DNA of 12,101 bases from DATLFQ01 sp035540915 (GTDB taxonomy: Bacteria; Actinomycetota; Acidimicrobiia; Acidimicrobiales; GCA-2861595), in assembly GCA_035540915.1 (NCBI GenBank), contig DATLFQ010000062.1, positions 1 through 12,101 on the forward strand. Reading direction: 5' to 3'. The translations under genes were made by a program, and so were the position numbers. The notes beneath the pieces are model-generated. The model was not told where the DNA came from and ran no database searches. It saw only the letters and a program-made list of their open reading frames with translations. Positions 6,056-12,101 of this stretch are shown here, piece by piece. Each line of letters opens with the position of its first letter. The stretch's first letter is position 1.

Positions 6056-8635
6056 GTGCCGAGCGAGGACGCCTCCCGACTGCCCCGCCACGTCGAGCCC
6101 CGCCACTACGCCCTCACCTTCCGGCTGGACCTCGACCAGATGACGTTCGCCGGCGAGGAGCGGGTCACGGTGCTGGTCTCCGAGCCCACCGGCGAGATCG
6201 TCCTCAACGCCGTCGGGCTGACGATCCACGAGGCCGAGCTGGAGTCGGCCGAGGGGACCCTCCTGGGCGCCACCGCCGAGGCCGACGACGAGGCCGAGCG
6301 CCTCGTCGTGCGGCTGGACAGCCCGGCCGAGCCGGGCGAGCACCTGCTCCACCTCAGCTTCTCGGGCACCATCGGCGACAAGCTGCGCGGCATCTACCGC
6401 AGCGGCTTCACCGACGAGGCCGGGGCGGCCTGCACGCTGGCCGCCACCCAGTTCGAGCCCACCGACGCCCGGCGGGCCTTCCCGTGCTGGGACGAGCCCG
6501 ACCGCAAGGCCACGTTCACCACCACGCTGATCGTGGACGAGGGCCTGGCCGCGGTGGCCAACTCGGAGGTGGTGGAGCGAACCGACCTCGGCAACGGCAC
6601 CGTCCAGTACGACTTCGCCGAGACCATGGTCATGTCCACCTACCTGGTGGCGTTCGTGGTCGGCCCGCTGGAGTTCACCGATCCGGTCGACGTGGACGGC
6701 GTCCCCCTGCGGGTGGCCTGCGTGCCCGGCAAGGCCCACCTGGGCCGCTTCGCCCTGGACGTCGGCGCCCACGCGCTGCGCTTCTTCACCGACTACTTCG
6801 GCGTGCGCTACCCCGCCGGCAAGCTGGACCTGATCGCCCTGCCGGACTTCGCCATGGGCGCCATGGAGAACCTGGGCGCCGTCACGTTCCGCGAGACCCT
6901 GCTCCTGGTCGACCCCGAGCGGGCCACCCGCAGCGAGCTGGAGCGGGTGGCCGACGTCATCGCGCACGAGATCGCGCACATGTGGTTCGGCGATCTCGTG
7001 ACCATGAAGTGGTGGAACGGCATCTGGCTCAACGAGGCCTTCGCGACGTTCATGGAGCTGCTGTGCGTCGACGCCTTCCGGCCCGACTGGGAGCGGTGGG
7101 TGAGCTTCGGCGGCAGCCGCGCCGCCGCCATGGTGGTGGACGGCCTGTCGTCGACCCGCCCGATCGAGTTCCCCGTCTCCCGGCCCGAGGAGGCCGAGGG
7201 CATGTTCGACGTGCTGACCTACCAGAAGGGCGCGTCGGTCCTGCGGATGCTGGAGCGCTATGTGGGCGCCGAGCCGTTCCGGACCGGCATCGCCGGCTAC
7301 ATCGCCCAGCACGCCTACGCCAACACCGAGACCGCCGACCTGTGGGACGCGGTGGAGAAGGCGACCGGCGAGCCGGCCCGGGCCACCATGGACTCGTGGA
7401 TCTACCAGGGCGGCTACCCGCTGGTGACCGCGGAGTGGGACGCCGAAGGGGGCCGGCTGCTCCTGTCTCAGCGCCGGTTCCGCTACCTCGACCCCGCCAC
7501 CGGAAACCGCCCCGAGGCGGGGCTGCGCTGGCACGTGCCGGTGCTGGCCCGGGCGTCGGTCGCCGGCACGGTGGTGCGCCGGCGGTTCCTCTTCGACGGG
7601 GACCTGGCCGAGGTCGACCTGGGAGGCGAGCCCGACTGGGTGGTGCTGAACGAGAGCGCCTGGGGCTTCTTCCGCGTTCGCTACGACGCGGAGCTGCTGG
7701 CCCGCCTGCGCCGGCATCTCGACCAGCTCGACGCGCTGGAGCGCTTCGCCCTGGTCAGCGACACCTGGGCGACGGTGCTCGTCGGCCTGACGCCCGTCGC
7801 GGACTTCCTGGAGCTGGCCCTGCTGTTCCCCGACGAGACCGACCCCTCGGTGTGGTCGGCCCTCCTGGGCGCGCTCGGCAACCTGGACCGCGCCCTGCAC
7901 GACGGCGACCGGCCGGCCCTGCAGGCCTACGTGCGCCACCTGGTCGGCCCTGCGTTCGAGCGCCTGGGTTGGTCGCCCTCGCCGGGCGAAGCCGAGCGGA
8001 CGCGCTCGCTGCGGGCGACGCTGCTGCAGGCCCTCGGCGTCCTGGGCGACGACCCCGGGGTCCAGGCGCAGGCCGCCGAGTTGCACGCCGAGTACCTGGC
8101 CGACCCGGCCCGGGTGGACGCCGACGTGGCCGGTGCCCTGGTGCCGGTGGTGGCCGCCACCGGCGGCGACGAGGAGTTCGAGACCTTCCTGGCACGGGCC
8201 GGCGGGGCGGCGACGCCCCAGGAGGAGGTTCGCTACCTCTACGGCCTGGCCGGCTTCCGCGCCGGCCACCTGGGGGAACGCGCCTTCGAGCTGGCCCGCG
8301 ACGAGATCCGGTCCCAGAACGCCCCCTTTGTCATCGCCGGCCTGCTGGCCAACCCGGTCGTCGGCGAGGCGACCTGGGCTCGGGTCACACGGTCGTGGGA
8401 CCAGCTGGTGGCCCGGTTCCCCGAGAACCTGGTGGAGCGGATGCTGGAGGGCATCACGAGCCTCTCGCGGCCGGAGCTGGCGGCCGGCGTCCACGCCTTC
8501 CTCGACGCCCATCCCGTCCCGTCCCGCCAGCGGACGATCGCCCAGCTGCGGGAACGCCTCGACATTGCGGTCGCCTTCCGCCAGCGGGAAGCGGCCACCC
8601 TCGCCGCCACCGTGGCCGCCGCCGTCCCGGTGTGA
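6056..8635 (+). CDS. M1-family zinc aminopeptidase
   Basis: Zinc metallopeptidase of 859 residues that removes N-terminal amino acids from peptides, probably in cytoplasmic peptide turnover, as no signal peptide is visible. The N-terminal beta-saddle domain (1-200) includes TQFEPTDARRAFPCWDEPD (131-149). The exopeptidase motif GAMEN is at 268-272. The zinc site is HEIAH (304-308) plus E327, the standard 18-residue spacing, within MKWWNGIWLNEAFATFME. Y389 in TYQKG is the probable transition-state tyrosine. A helical ERAP1-like C-terminal domain fills about 530-859. It resembles puromycin-sensitive or yeast Ape2-type enzymes more than E. coli PepN. The start is GTG 6056, set by the -10 element 8 nt upstream; the open frame extends far upstream, but there it is antisense to the kinase. 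Its stop overlaps the next gene by GTGA. Confidence 0.95.
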   Translation: MPSEDASRLPRHVEPRHYALTFRLDLDQMTFAGEERVTVLVSEPTGEIVLNAVGLTIHEAELESAEGTLLGATAEADDEAERLVVRLDSPAEPGEHLLHLSFSGTIGDKLRGIYRSGFTDEAGAACTLAATQFEPTDARRAFPCWDEPDRKATFTTTLIVDEGLAAVANSEVVERTDLGNGTVQYDFAETMVMSTYLVAFVVGPLEFTDPVDVDGVPLRVACVPGKAHLGRFALDVGAHALRFFTDYFGVRYPAGKLDLIALPDFAMGAMENLGAVTFRETLLLVDPERATRSELERVADVIAHEIAHMWFGDLVTMKWWNGIWLNEAFATFMELLCVDAFRPDWERWVSFGGSRAAAMVVDGLSSTRPIEFPVSRPEEAEGMFDVLTYQKGASVLRMLERYVGAEPFRTGIAGYIAQHAYANTETADLWDAVEKATGEPARATMDSWIYQGGYPLVTAEWDAEGGRLLLSQRRFRYLDPATGNRPEAGLRWHVPVLARASVAGTVVRRRFLFDGDLAEVDLGGEPDWVVLNESAWGFFRVRYDAELLARLRRHLDQLDALERFALVSDTWATVLVGLTPVADFLELALLFPDETDPSVWSALLGALGNLDRALHDGDRPALQAYVRHLVGPAFERLGWSPSPGEAERTRSLRATLLQALGVLGDDPGVQAQAAELHAEYLADPARVDADVAGALVPVVAATGGDEEFETFLARAGGAATPQEEVRYLYGLAGFRAGHLGERAFELARDEIRSQNAPFVIAGLLANPVVGEATWARVTRSWDQLVARFPENLVERMLEGITSLSRPELAAGVHAFLDAHPVPSRQRTIAQLRERLDIAVAFRQREAATLAATVAAAVPV

Positions 8636-9798
8636 TCCGAGGCGGGGCCGCCGACGTCCGCGTCTTCGCCGTCGAGGACACCGCCGCCCAGGTCTGTTGG
8701 CGGGAGCTCCCGGCCGGCACGGTGGTGCGGGCCGGGGACGCCTCGGCCGTGGTGGCGGGCGGCGGCGACAGCCCCGGCGCCACCGTCCTTGCCGGGCTCG
8801 CGCCCGGGCGCCGCTACTCGCTGACCGTCACCCGCCCGGGTCGGGCGCCCGAGCCGGTCGGCGCCTTCTCGACGCTCGCGCCGCCGCCGGGCCGGGAGCT
8901 GTGCCGCTTCGCCACGGTCAACGACGTCCATGTCGGCGAGCCGTCGTTCGGCGTCCTGCGCACGATCCGCGAACCCCGCCGGCGGCCCGGGAGCGGGGGC
9001 GGCTACGCCACCCGGTGCCTCACCGCAGCCCTGGCCGAGGCTCGGGCCTGGGGGGCGCAGGCGCTGGTGGTCAAAGGCGACCTCACCTGGCAGGGCCGGG
9101 CCCGGGAGTGGGAGGAGGTGGCCGGCCTGCTGGGCGCGGCCGGCATCCCGGTCGCGGCAGTGGCGGGCAACCACGACGTCGGGTCGAAGGCAGTCGACGG
9201 CCGCCGCATCCTGGCCGCCCACGGGATCGAGGTCCCCGACCACCCGTTCTCGCTGGACCTGCCGGGCATCCGGATCGTGCTGGCCCACAGCGCGGTGGCG
9301 CACCGCAGCCACGGGCACGTCGGCGAGGTCCAGCGAGCCGTGGTGGCCGACCTGGTGGCGGGCGCGCCGGCAGCCGCCTTCGTGGGCCTGCACCACTACC
9401 TTCACCGGTTCGGCGTGCCGCTCAGCTACCCGCCCGGCATCGCCGGCGCCGACGCGGACGCCCTGCTGGACGCGCTGGCCGAGGCCAACCCGGCCACGCT
9501 GGTCAGCTCGGGCCACTCGCACCGCAACCGCCGCCGCACCGTGGGCCCGCTCGTCGTCACCCAGGTGGGTGCCACCATGCACTACCCGGGGGTGTGGGCG
9601 GGGTACGCGGTGCACGAGGGCGGCATCCGACAGGTGGTCCGCCGGGTGGCCGAGCCGTCGGCCATCGCCTGGACCGAGCGCACCAGCCACGCCCTCCTCG
9701 GCGGCTGGCGCCTGTGGGCCACCGGCCTGCGCAGCCACCGCTGCTTCTCCCACCCCTGGCCGGCGCGGGCCGACGGAGGCCCGCTTTCGAGTGCATAG
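8632..9798 (+). CDS. Calcineurin-like metallophosphoesterase with N-terminal beta-sandwich
   Basis: Predicted dimetal phosphoesterase of 388 residues. Residues 1-90 look like a small fibronectin-type sandwich as in purple acid phosphatases: QVCWRELPAGTVVRAG, then GLAPGRRYSLTV and a FSTLAPPPG linker. The catalytic domain has every metal-binding block: D98-x-H100 (NDVH), GD with D150, N180-H181-D182 (GNHD), H254-H255 and G294-H295-S296-H297. No signal peptide or transmembrane segment is seen, unusual for phosphatases of this shape, so an intracellular nucleotide or phosphodiester substrate is more likely than scavenging outside the cell. Substrate is unknown. GTG 8632 overlaps the aminopeptidase TGA as GTGA, indicating coupled translation. 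The last four codons and the stop lie in the left arm of the downstream palindrome. Confidence 0.9.
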   Translation: MIRGGAADVRVFAVEDTAAQVCWRELPAGTVVRAGDASAVVAGGGDSPGATVLAGLAPGRRYSLTVTRPGRAPEPVGAFSTLAPPPGRELCRFATVNDVHVGEPSFGVLRTIREPRRRPGSGGGYATRCLTAALAEARAWGAQALVVKGDLTWQGRAREWEEVAGLLGAAGIPVAAVAGNHDVGSKAVDGRRILAAHGIEVPDHPFSLDLPGIRIVLAHSAVAHRSHGHVGEVQRAVVADLVAGAPAAAFVGLHHYLHRFGVPLSYPPGIAGADADALLDALAEANPATLVSSGHSHRNRRRTVGPLVVTQVGATMHYPGVWAGYAVHEGGIRQVVRRVAEPSAIAWTERTSHALLGGWRLWATGLRSHRCFSHPWPARADGGPLSSA

Positions 9799-9829
9799 GC
9801 GTCGGTTTCCGACGCCTATGCACTCGAAA
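9785..9829. terminator. Bidirectional terminator with perfect 21-bp stem holding both stop codons
   Basis: Bases 9785-9805 pair without mismatch with 9809-9829 around the loop TTT. The left arm carries the last codons and TAG (9796-9798) of the phosphoesterase. The right arm carries the last codons and TAG (9818-9816) of xseB on the other strand. Because the arms mirror each other, both proteins end in the same residues, Ser-Ser-Ala-stop. The stem is clearly richer in A and T than its surroundings. No T-run follows on either strand, so it would act as an actinobacterial stem-only terminator or a block to convergent transcription. Confidence 0.88.
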
Positions 9830-10046
9830 CGTCGCCTGTCGGCGGGGTGAGGCGGTCGATGCGGGCCTGGACCTGGGCCAGGCGGTCGGCGGCGAGGGCG
9901 TGAAGGCGGCCGGCCTGCTCGTAGAGGTCGACGGCCTCCTCGATGCCCAGTTGGCCGTCGGCCATGCGATCCACCAGGGTCTCCAGCGCCTCCACCAGCT
10001 CCTCGAAGCTGAGCGCCTCCTCCTCCGGGGTGGGCTCCACCGTCAC
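9816..10046 (-). CDS. xseB: Exodeoxyribonuclease VII small subunit
   Basis: Small helical subunit of exonuclease VII, several copies of which coat each XseA subunit; the complex degrades single-stranded DNA from either end in repair. The 76 residues match the family, with LSFEELVEALETLVDRMADGQLGIEEAVDLYEQA at about 12-45 and a second helix running to QARIDRL. The start is GTG 10046, overlapping the xseA TGA as GTGA, so the two subunits are coupled in translation. The acidic N-terminus VEPTPEEEA is ordinary. The C-terminal SSA and the stop lie within the terminator palindrome. Confidence 0.94.
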   Translation of the reverse strand: MTVEPTPEEEALSFEELVEALETLVDRMADGQLGIEEAVDLYEQAGRLHALAADRLAQVQARIDRLTPPTGDVSSA

Positions 10047-11302
10047 TGGCGCACCGCGTCCACCGACACGCCGAGGCGCCCGGCCGCCAGCTGGACCTCG
10101 AGGTGCTCGCCGGTGGCGACGGCGCCCGCCCGGCGCACCACCGACCCGTCGGCCGCCCGGACCACGGCGTAACCGCGCTGGAGCACCCGGGCCGGGTCCA
10201 GCGCCTCCAGCTGGCGGCGGGCGGCGCCCAGCGCCGCCGCGTCGGCGGCGAAGCGCGATGCCAGTGGTCGCCGCCACCCGACGTGGTTCAGGCGGTCGAC
10301 GGCGCGCCGGACGGCGGGAGCCGGGTGGACCAGCCGGTGGCGACCGTGGGCCGACCGCAGCCGGCCACGGGCGACCGCCAGCCCGGCCCGGAGCGAGGCG
10401 TCCCGGTCGACGGCGCCGAGGCGCGCCACGGCGGCGGCTCCCCGCCGGTCGGCCAGCCGCTGCGCCCGAGCCACCAGCCCGGTGAGCTGGTCGACGAGCT
10501 CGGCGCGGCTGGGCACCACGGCGGCCGCGGCCAGCGACGGCGTGCCGAAGCGGTGGTCGGCCACCTCGTCGCACAGCGGGCGGTCGCCGTCGTGGCCGAT
10601 GGCCGACACCACCGGCGTGGCCAGCGTGCAGATCGCCCGGCACAGGGCCTCGTCGCTGAAGGGGAGGAGCTGGGCGGCGTCGCCGCCGCCCCGGGCCAGC
10701 ACGATGACCTCCACCTCGGGGCGGGCGTCGAGCACGCCCAGGGCGGCGATCACGGCGTCCGCCGCGCCCGGACCGGACACGTTGGCGGCCAGGAACTCGA
10801 CCGGGTAGCCGGGGAAGCGGGCCGCCACCACCGACTCGATGTCGGCTCGCACGGCGGCCTCGGTGCCGCACACCACGCCGATGACGGCGGGCAGGCGGGG
10901 CAGCGGCCGACGGGGCCGGTCCAGCAGGCCGTCTGCGGCCAGCGCGGCCCGGCGCTCGCCCAGCGCGGCGGCGATGGCCCCGGCGCCCACTGGCGCCACC
11001 TCCTCGGCCACGAGCTGGGCCGAGCCGCGGTCGGCCAGCCAGGCGACGACCCCCGTCACCAGCACCCGCTCGCCGGCCACCACCCGGCACCGCAGCGACC
11101 GCGAGGCCGGGCAGCGGACGGGGACCTGCACGGCCCGGTCCTTCAGCGTGAAGTAGGTGCCGCCCGGGTGCTGGCGGGGCATCACCACCTCGCCCTCGAC
11201 GGCGACTCGGCCCAGGTCGGCCAGCGAGCGGGCGACCGCGGTGCTGAGCCGGACCAGGCTCATGCGGCGCACGCCGCCCTCCGCGGCGTCGAACAGGGTC
11301 AC
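10043..11302 (-). CDS. xseA: Exodeoxyribonuclease VII large subunit
   Basis: Catalytic subunit of the single-strand-specific exonuclease VII. The 419 residues have the usual order: an OB-fold DNA-binding domain (about 15-105, with VEGEVVMPRQHPGGTYFTLKD), then the nuclease core with VIGVVCGTEAAVRADI, ARGGGD (203-208), SAIGHDGD (233-240) and FGTPSLAAA, a coiled-coil region and the C-terminal RVLQRGYAVV. Two positions differ from what I recall as typical: GHDGD where most have GHE(T/A)D, and RFGTP for RASTP. I used GTG 11302, which overlaps the upstream stop as GTGA. Internal GTG 11272 or ATG 11263 are possible; GGAGGG lies 4 nt before the former. It is the middle gene of hypothetical - xseA - xseB. 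Confidence 0.93.
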   Translation of the reverse strand: MTLFDAAEGGVRRMSLVRLSTAVARSLADLGRVAVEGEVVMPRQHPGGTYFTLKDRAVQVPVRCPASRSLRCRVVAGERVLVTGVVAWLADRGSAQLVAEEVAPVGAGAIAAALGERRAALAADGLLDRPRRPLPRLPAVIGVVCGTEAAVRADIESVVAARFPGYPVEFLAANVSGPGAADAVIAALGVLDARPEVEVIVLARGGGDAAQLLPFSDEALCRAICTLATPVVSAIGHDGDRPLCDEVADHRFGTPSLAAAAVVPSRAELVDQLTGLVARAQRLADRRGAAAVARLGAVDRDASLRAGLAVARGRLRSAHGRHRLVHPAPAVRRAVDRLNHVGWRRPLASRFAADAAALGAARRQLEALDPARVLQRGYAVVRAADGSVVRRAGAVATGEHLEVQLAAGRLGVSVDAVRQ

Positions 11303-11598
11303 TCGGCCAGCCGGCGGACCGTGGCCAGCACCCGGGCGTGGCCGGCCTTGGCCTCGTCCTCGGTGGCGTAGCGCCGCCGGTACTCGTCCAGCTCGCCGCC
11401 GAACACGAAGGTGGCGAAGATGATCGGGGTCGACTCCCGCAGGCTGTGGTCGAAGCCCAGCCAGACGGTGGCGACCTCCACCGCGCCGACGAAGTCCCGG
11501 GCCACCACGCGGTACTCCTGGTTCCTAACGAGCGAGGTCATCTCGGCCACGCCGATCGGCTTGCCGTCCCGATCGAACCAGAGCCCGTCCGGCAGCAC
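11299..11598 (-). CDS. Conserved hypothetical protein upstream of xseA
   Basis: Protein of 99 residues. I recall similar short proteins, without function, from actinobacteria and some of their phages, with the phrases TVWLGFDHS and PIIFATFVFGG, then an aromatic and charged YRRRYATEDEAKAGHARVLATV. It reads as a small beta-rich domain with a C-terminal helix; there is no signal peptide, membrane segment or metal site. The start is GTG 11598. TAGAAC lies 6 nt before it, but this lacks the last T of TANNNT, so the promoter call is weak. Its TGA overlaps the xseA start by GTGA, which ties it tightly to exonuclease VII expression. Whether it acts with that enzyme is unknown. Confidence 0.8.
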   Translation of the reverse strand: MLPDGLWFDRDGKPIGVAEMTSLVRNQEYRVVARDFVGAVEVATVWLGFDHSLRESTPIIFATFVFGGELDEYRRRYATEDEAKAGHARVLATVRRLAE

Positions 11599-11631
11599 CC
11601 CCCCGTTCTACCGTGCCGGGGACCGCACCAC

Positions 11632-11637
11632 TACGCT
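11632..11637 (+). promoter_or_regulatory. Predicted leaderless -10 of the ferredoxin gene
   Basis: TACGCT fits TANNNT and ends 7 nt before the ATG at 11645. The 46-bp gap to the divergent hypothetical gene also holds TAGAAC on the minus strand (11610-11605), a weaker candidate -10 for that gene. No -35 element or Shine-Dalgarno is seen for the ferredoxin. Confidence 0.62.
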
Positions 11638-11644
11638 GGGGCCC

Positions 11645-11917
11645 ATGAACGTGTGGATCGACGCTGACCTGTGCACGGGCGACGGCATCTGTGCCGAGAT
11701 CGCCCCGTCGGTGTTCTTCATGGAGGACGACGGGCTCGCCTACGTGAAGGAGGCGAAGGAGAACTTCTCCGACCTGGGCGCCGACCGCAAGTTCAACGAG
11801 AACCTGGGCAAGGGCGGGCTGGCCAACGGCGTGGCCCGCATCCCCGACGGCAAGATCGACGACGTCGTCGAGGCCGCCGAGGAGTGCCCCGGCGAGTGCA
11901 TCTTCATCGAGAACTAG
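11645..11917 (+). CDS. Monocluster ferredoxin with Asp at the second ligand position
   Basis: Small acidic electron carrier of 90 residues, likely donating to a P450, an oxidoreductase or a similar partner. The cluster motif is C10-TG-D13-GI-C16, with a distant C81-P82; C85 follows and is probably not a ligand. With Asp where the second cysteine of CxxCxxC would be, it may hold a [3Fe-4S] cluster or an Asp-ligated [4Fe-4S] cluster, as in Pyrococcus furiosus ferredoxin. The core phrases IAPSVFFMEDDGLAYVKE and AAEECPGECIF are typical. Between them lies an insert (about 36-70) rich in Asn, Gly and Asp, longer than in minimal [3Fe-4S] ferredoxins. The start is ATG 11645, placed 7 nt after a -10 hexamer. 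No partner gene is adjacent. Confidence 0.92.
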   Translation: MNVWIDADLCTGDGICAEIAPSVFFMEDDGLAYVKEAKENFSDLGADRKFNENLGKGGLANGVARIPDGKIDDVVEAAEECPGECIFIEN

Positions 11918-12032
11918 CCCCTCGCCCCGCCGCGTAGGCAACTCCGTGCAGACCGCCGGTCTCGACCCCGCCCTGCGGGCCGCCGCAAGGGACCGGTAGG
12001 GCGCTGCGGGTCGGCACGTAGGGACGGCCCGT
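11918..12032. other. Noncoding gap with one weak hairpin
   Basis: This 115-bp stretch lies between the ferredoxin stop and the stop of a converging partial gene. CCCGC (11967-11971) can pair with GCGGG (11975-11979) around a 3-nt loop, a weak terminator candidate. I see no tRNA, small RNA signature or convincing gene. The only open frame is 17 codons from GTG 11946 and is not credible alone. Confidence 0.5.
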
Positions 12033-12101
12033 TCAGCAGCCGGTGGAGAACCGGACCCGGGTGACCAGGCCGGCGCCGTCGAAGGTCAGTGACACCTGGC
12101 C
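12033..12101 (-). CDS. C-terminal end of an unidentified gene, cut by the window edge
   Basis: On the minus strand the frame entering at 12101 reads 22 codons, ending LVTRVRFSTGC before TGA at 12035-12033. The alternating hydrophobic pattern and aromatic residues look like the last two beta strands of a small folded domain, and the gene would converge on the ferredoxin. Too little remains to name a family. The open frame over so short a stretch could be chance. Confidence 0.45.
   Translation of the reverse strand, partial: GQVSLTFDGAGLVTRVRFSTGC

Noticed and set aside
6023..8512. Very long minus-strand open frame upstream of and continuous with the adenosine kinase gene.
   Set aside because: It is antisense to the aminopeptidase, shows no family motif and has low-complexity composition. 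It is a product of high-GC codon usage. The kinase has its own ATG and -10 element.
8514..8527. Short CCCGT tandem repeat near the 3' end of the aminopeptidase gene.
   Set aside because: It is only two to three imperfect units inside ordinary coding sequence, as expected at this base composition.
10103..11371. Plus-strand open frame of about 420 codons opposite xseA.
   Set aside because: xseA is clearly recognisable on the minus strand; this frame is rich in His, Gly and Arg and resembles no family.
11946..11999. A 17-codon plus-strand frame (GTG start, ...GLDPALRAAARDR) after the ferredoxin.
   Set aside because: It faintly recalls the N-terminal stretch of some peptidases, but it stops at once, has no well-spaced -10 and is too short. 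At most it is a decayed remnant.

Overview
The window is very GC-rich with many GTG start codons, and its gene content points to a member of the Actinomycetota. The ferredoxin type, the actinobacterial style of XseA and a probable bL37 ribosomal mini-protein favour the Acidimicrobiia or relatives; that placement is an inference from recalled family resemblance, not a search. Nearly all of it is compact housekeeping chromosome. I see no mobile element, CRISPR array, toxin-antitoxin pair or defence island, and I do not claim a new system. The interest lies in promoter and terminator architecture, one very small gene and an assembly artefact.

Layout. Positions 1-295 are a perfect foldback (121-bp arms, 53-nt loop) inside metG, almost certainly a chimeric contig end. 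metG (methionyl-tRNA synthetase, minus) starts at 1461. Divergent from it is a small AbrB-type regulator with a zinc ribbon (1483-1767, plus); both appear to fire from one 7-bp symmetric promoter. The regulator overlaps the 3' end of rsmI on the opposite strand. The minus-strand operon ychF - DUF192 - rsmI runs from 3991 to 1689. A second compact divergent promoter at about 4001-4010 separates ychF from a 26-codon gene that looks like bL37, followed on the plus strand by a glycerophosphodiester phosphodiesterase (4117-4956). A hairpin separates that from a converging adenosine-kinase-type PfkB gene (6022-4991). Divergent from the kinase is an M1 aminopeptidase translationally coupled to a metallophosphoesterase (6056-9798). 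That pair converges on a hypothetical - xseA - xseB operon (11598-9816) across a perfect 21-bp-stem palindrome holding both stop codons. A monocluster ferredoxin (11645-11917) and the last 22 codons of an unidentified minus-strand gene close the window.

How the parts work together. The genes cover translation and its quality control (MetRS, RsmI, YchF, bL37), DNA repair (exonuclease VII), purine and phospholipid salvage, peptide turnover and electron transfer. The clearest regulatory theme is shared across the window: transcription-unit leaders mostly have a TANNNT -10 hexamer 7-9 nt before the start codon and no leader, whereas most downstream genes start with a GTGA stop/start overlap.
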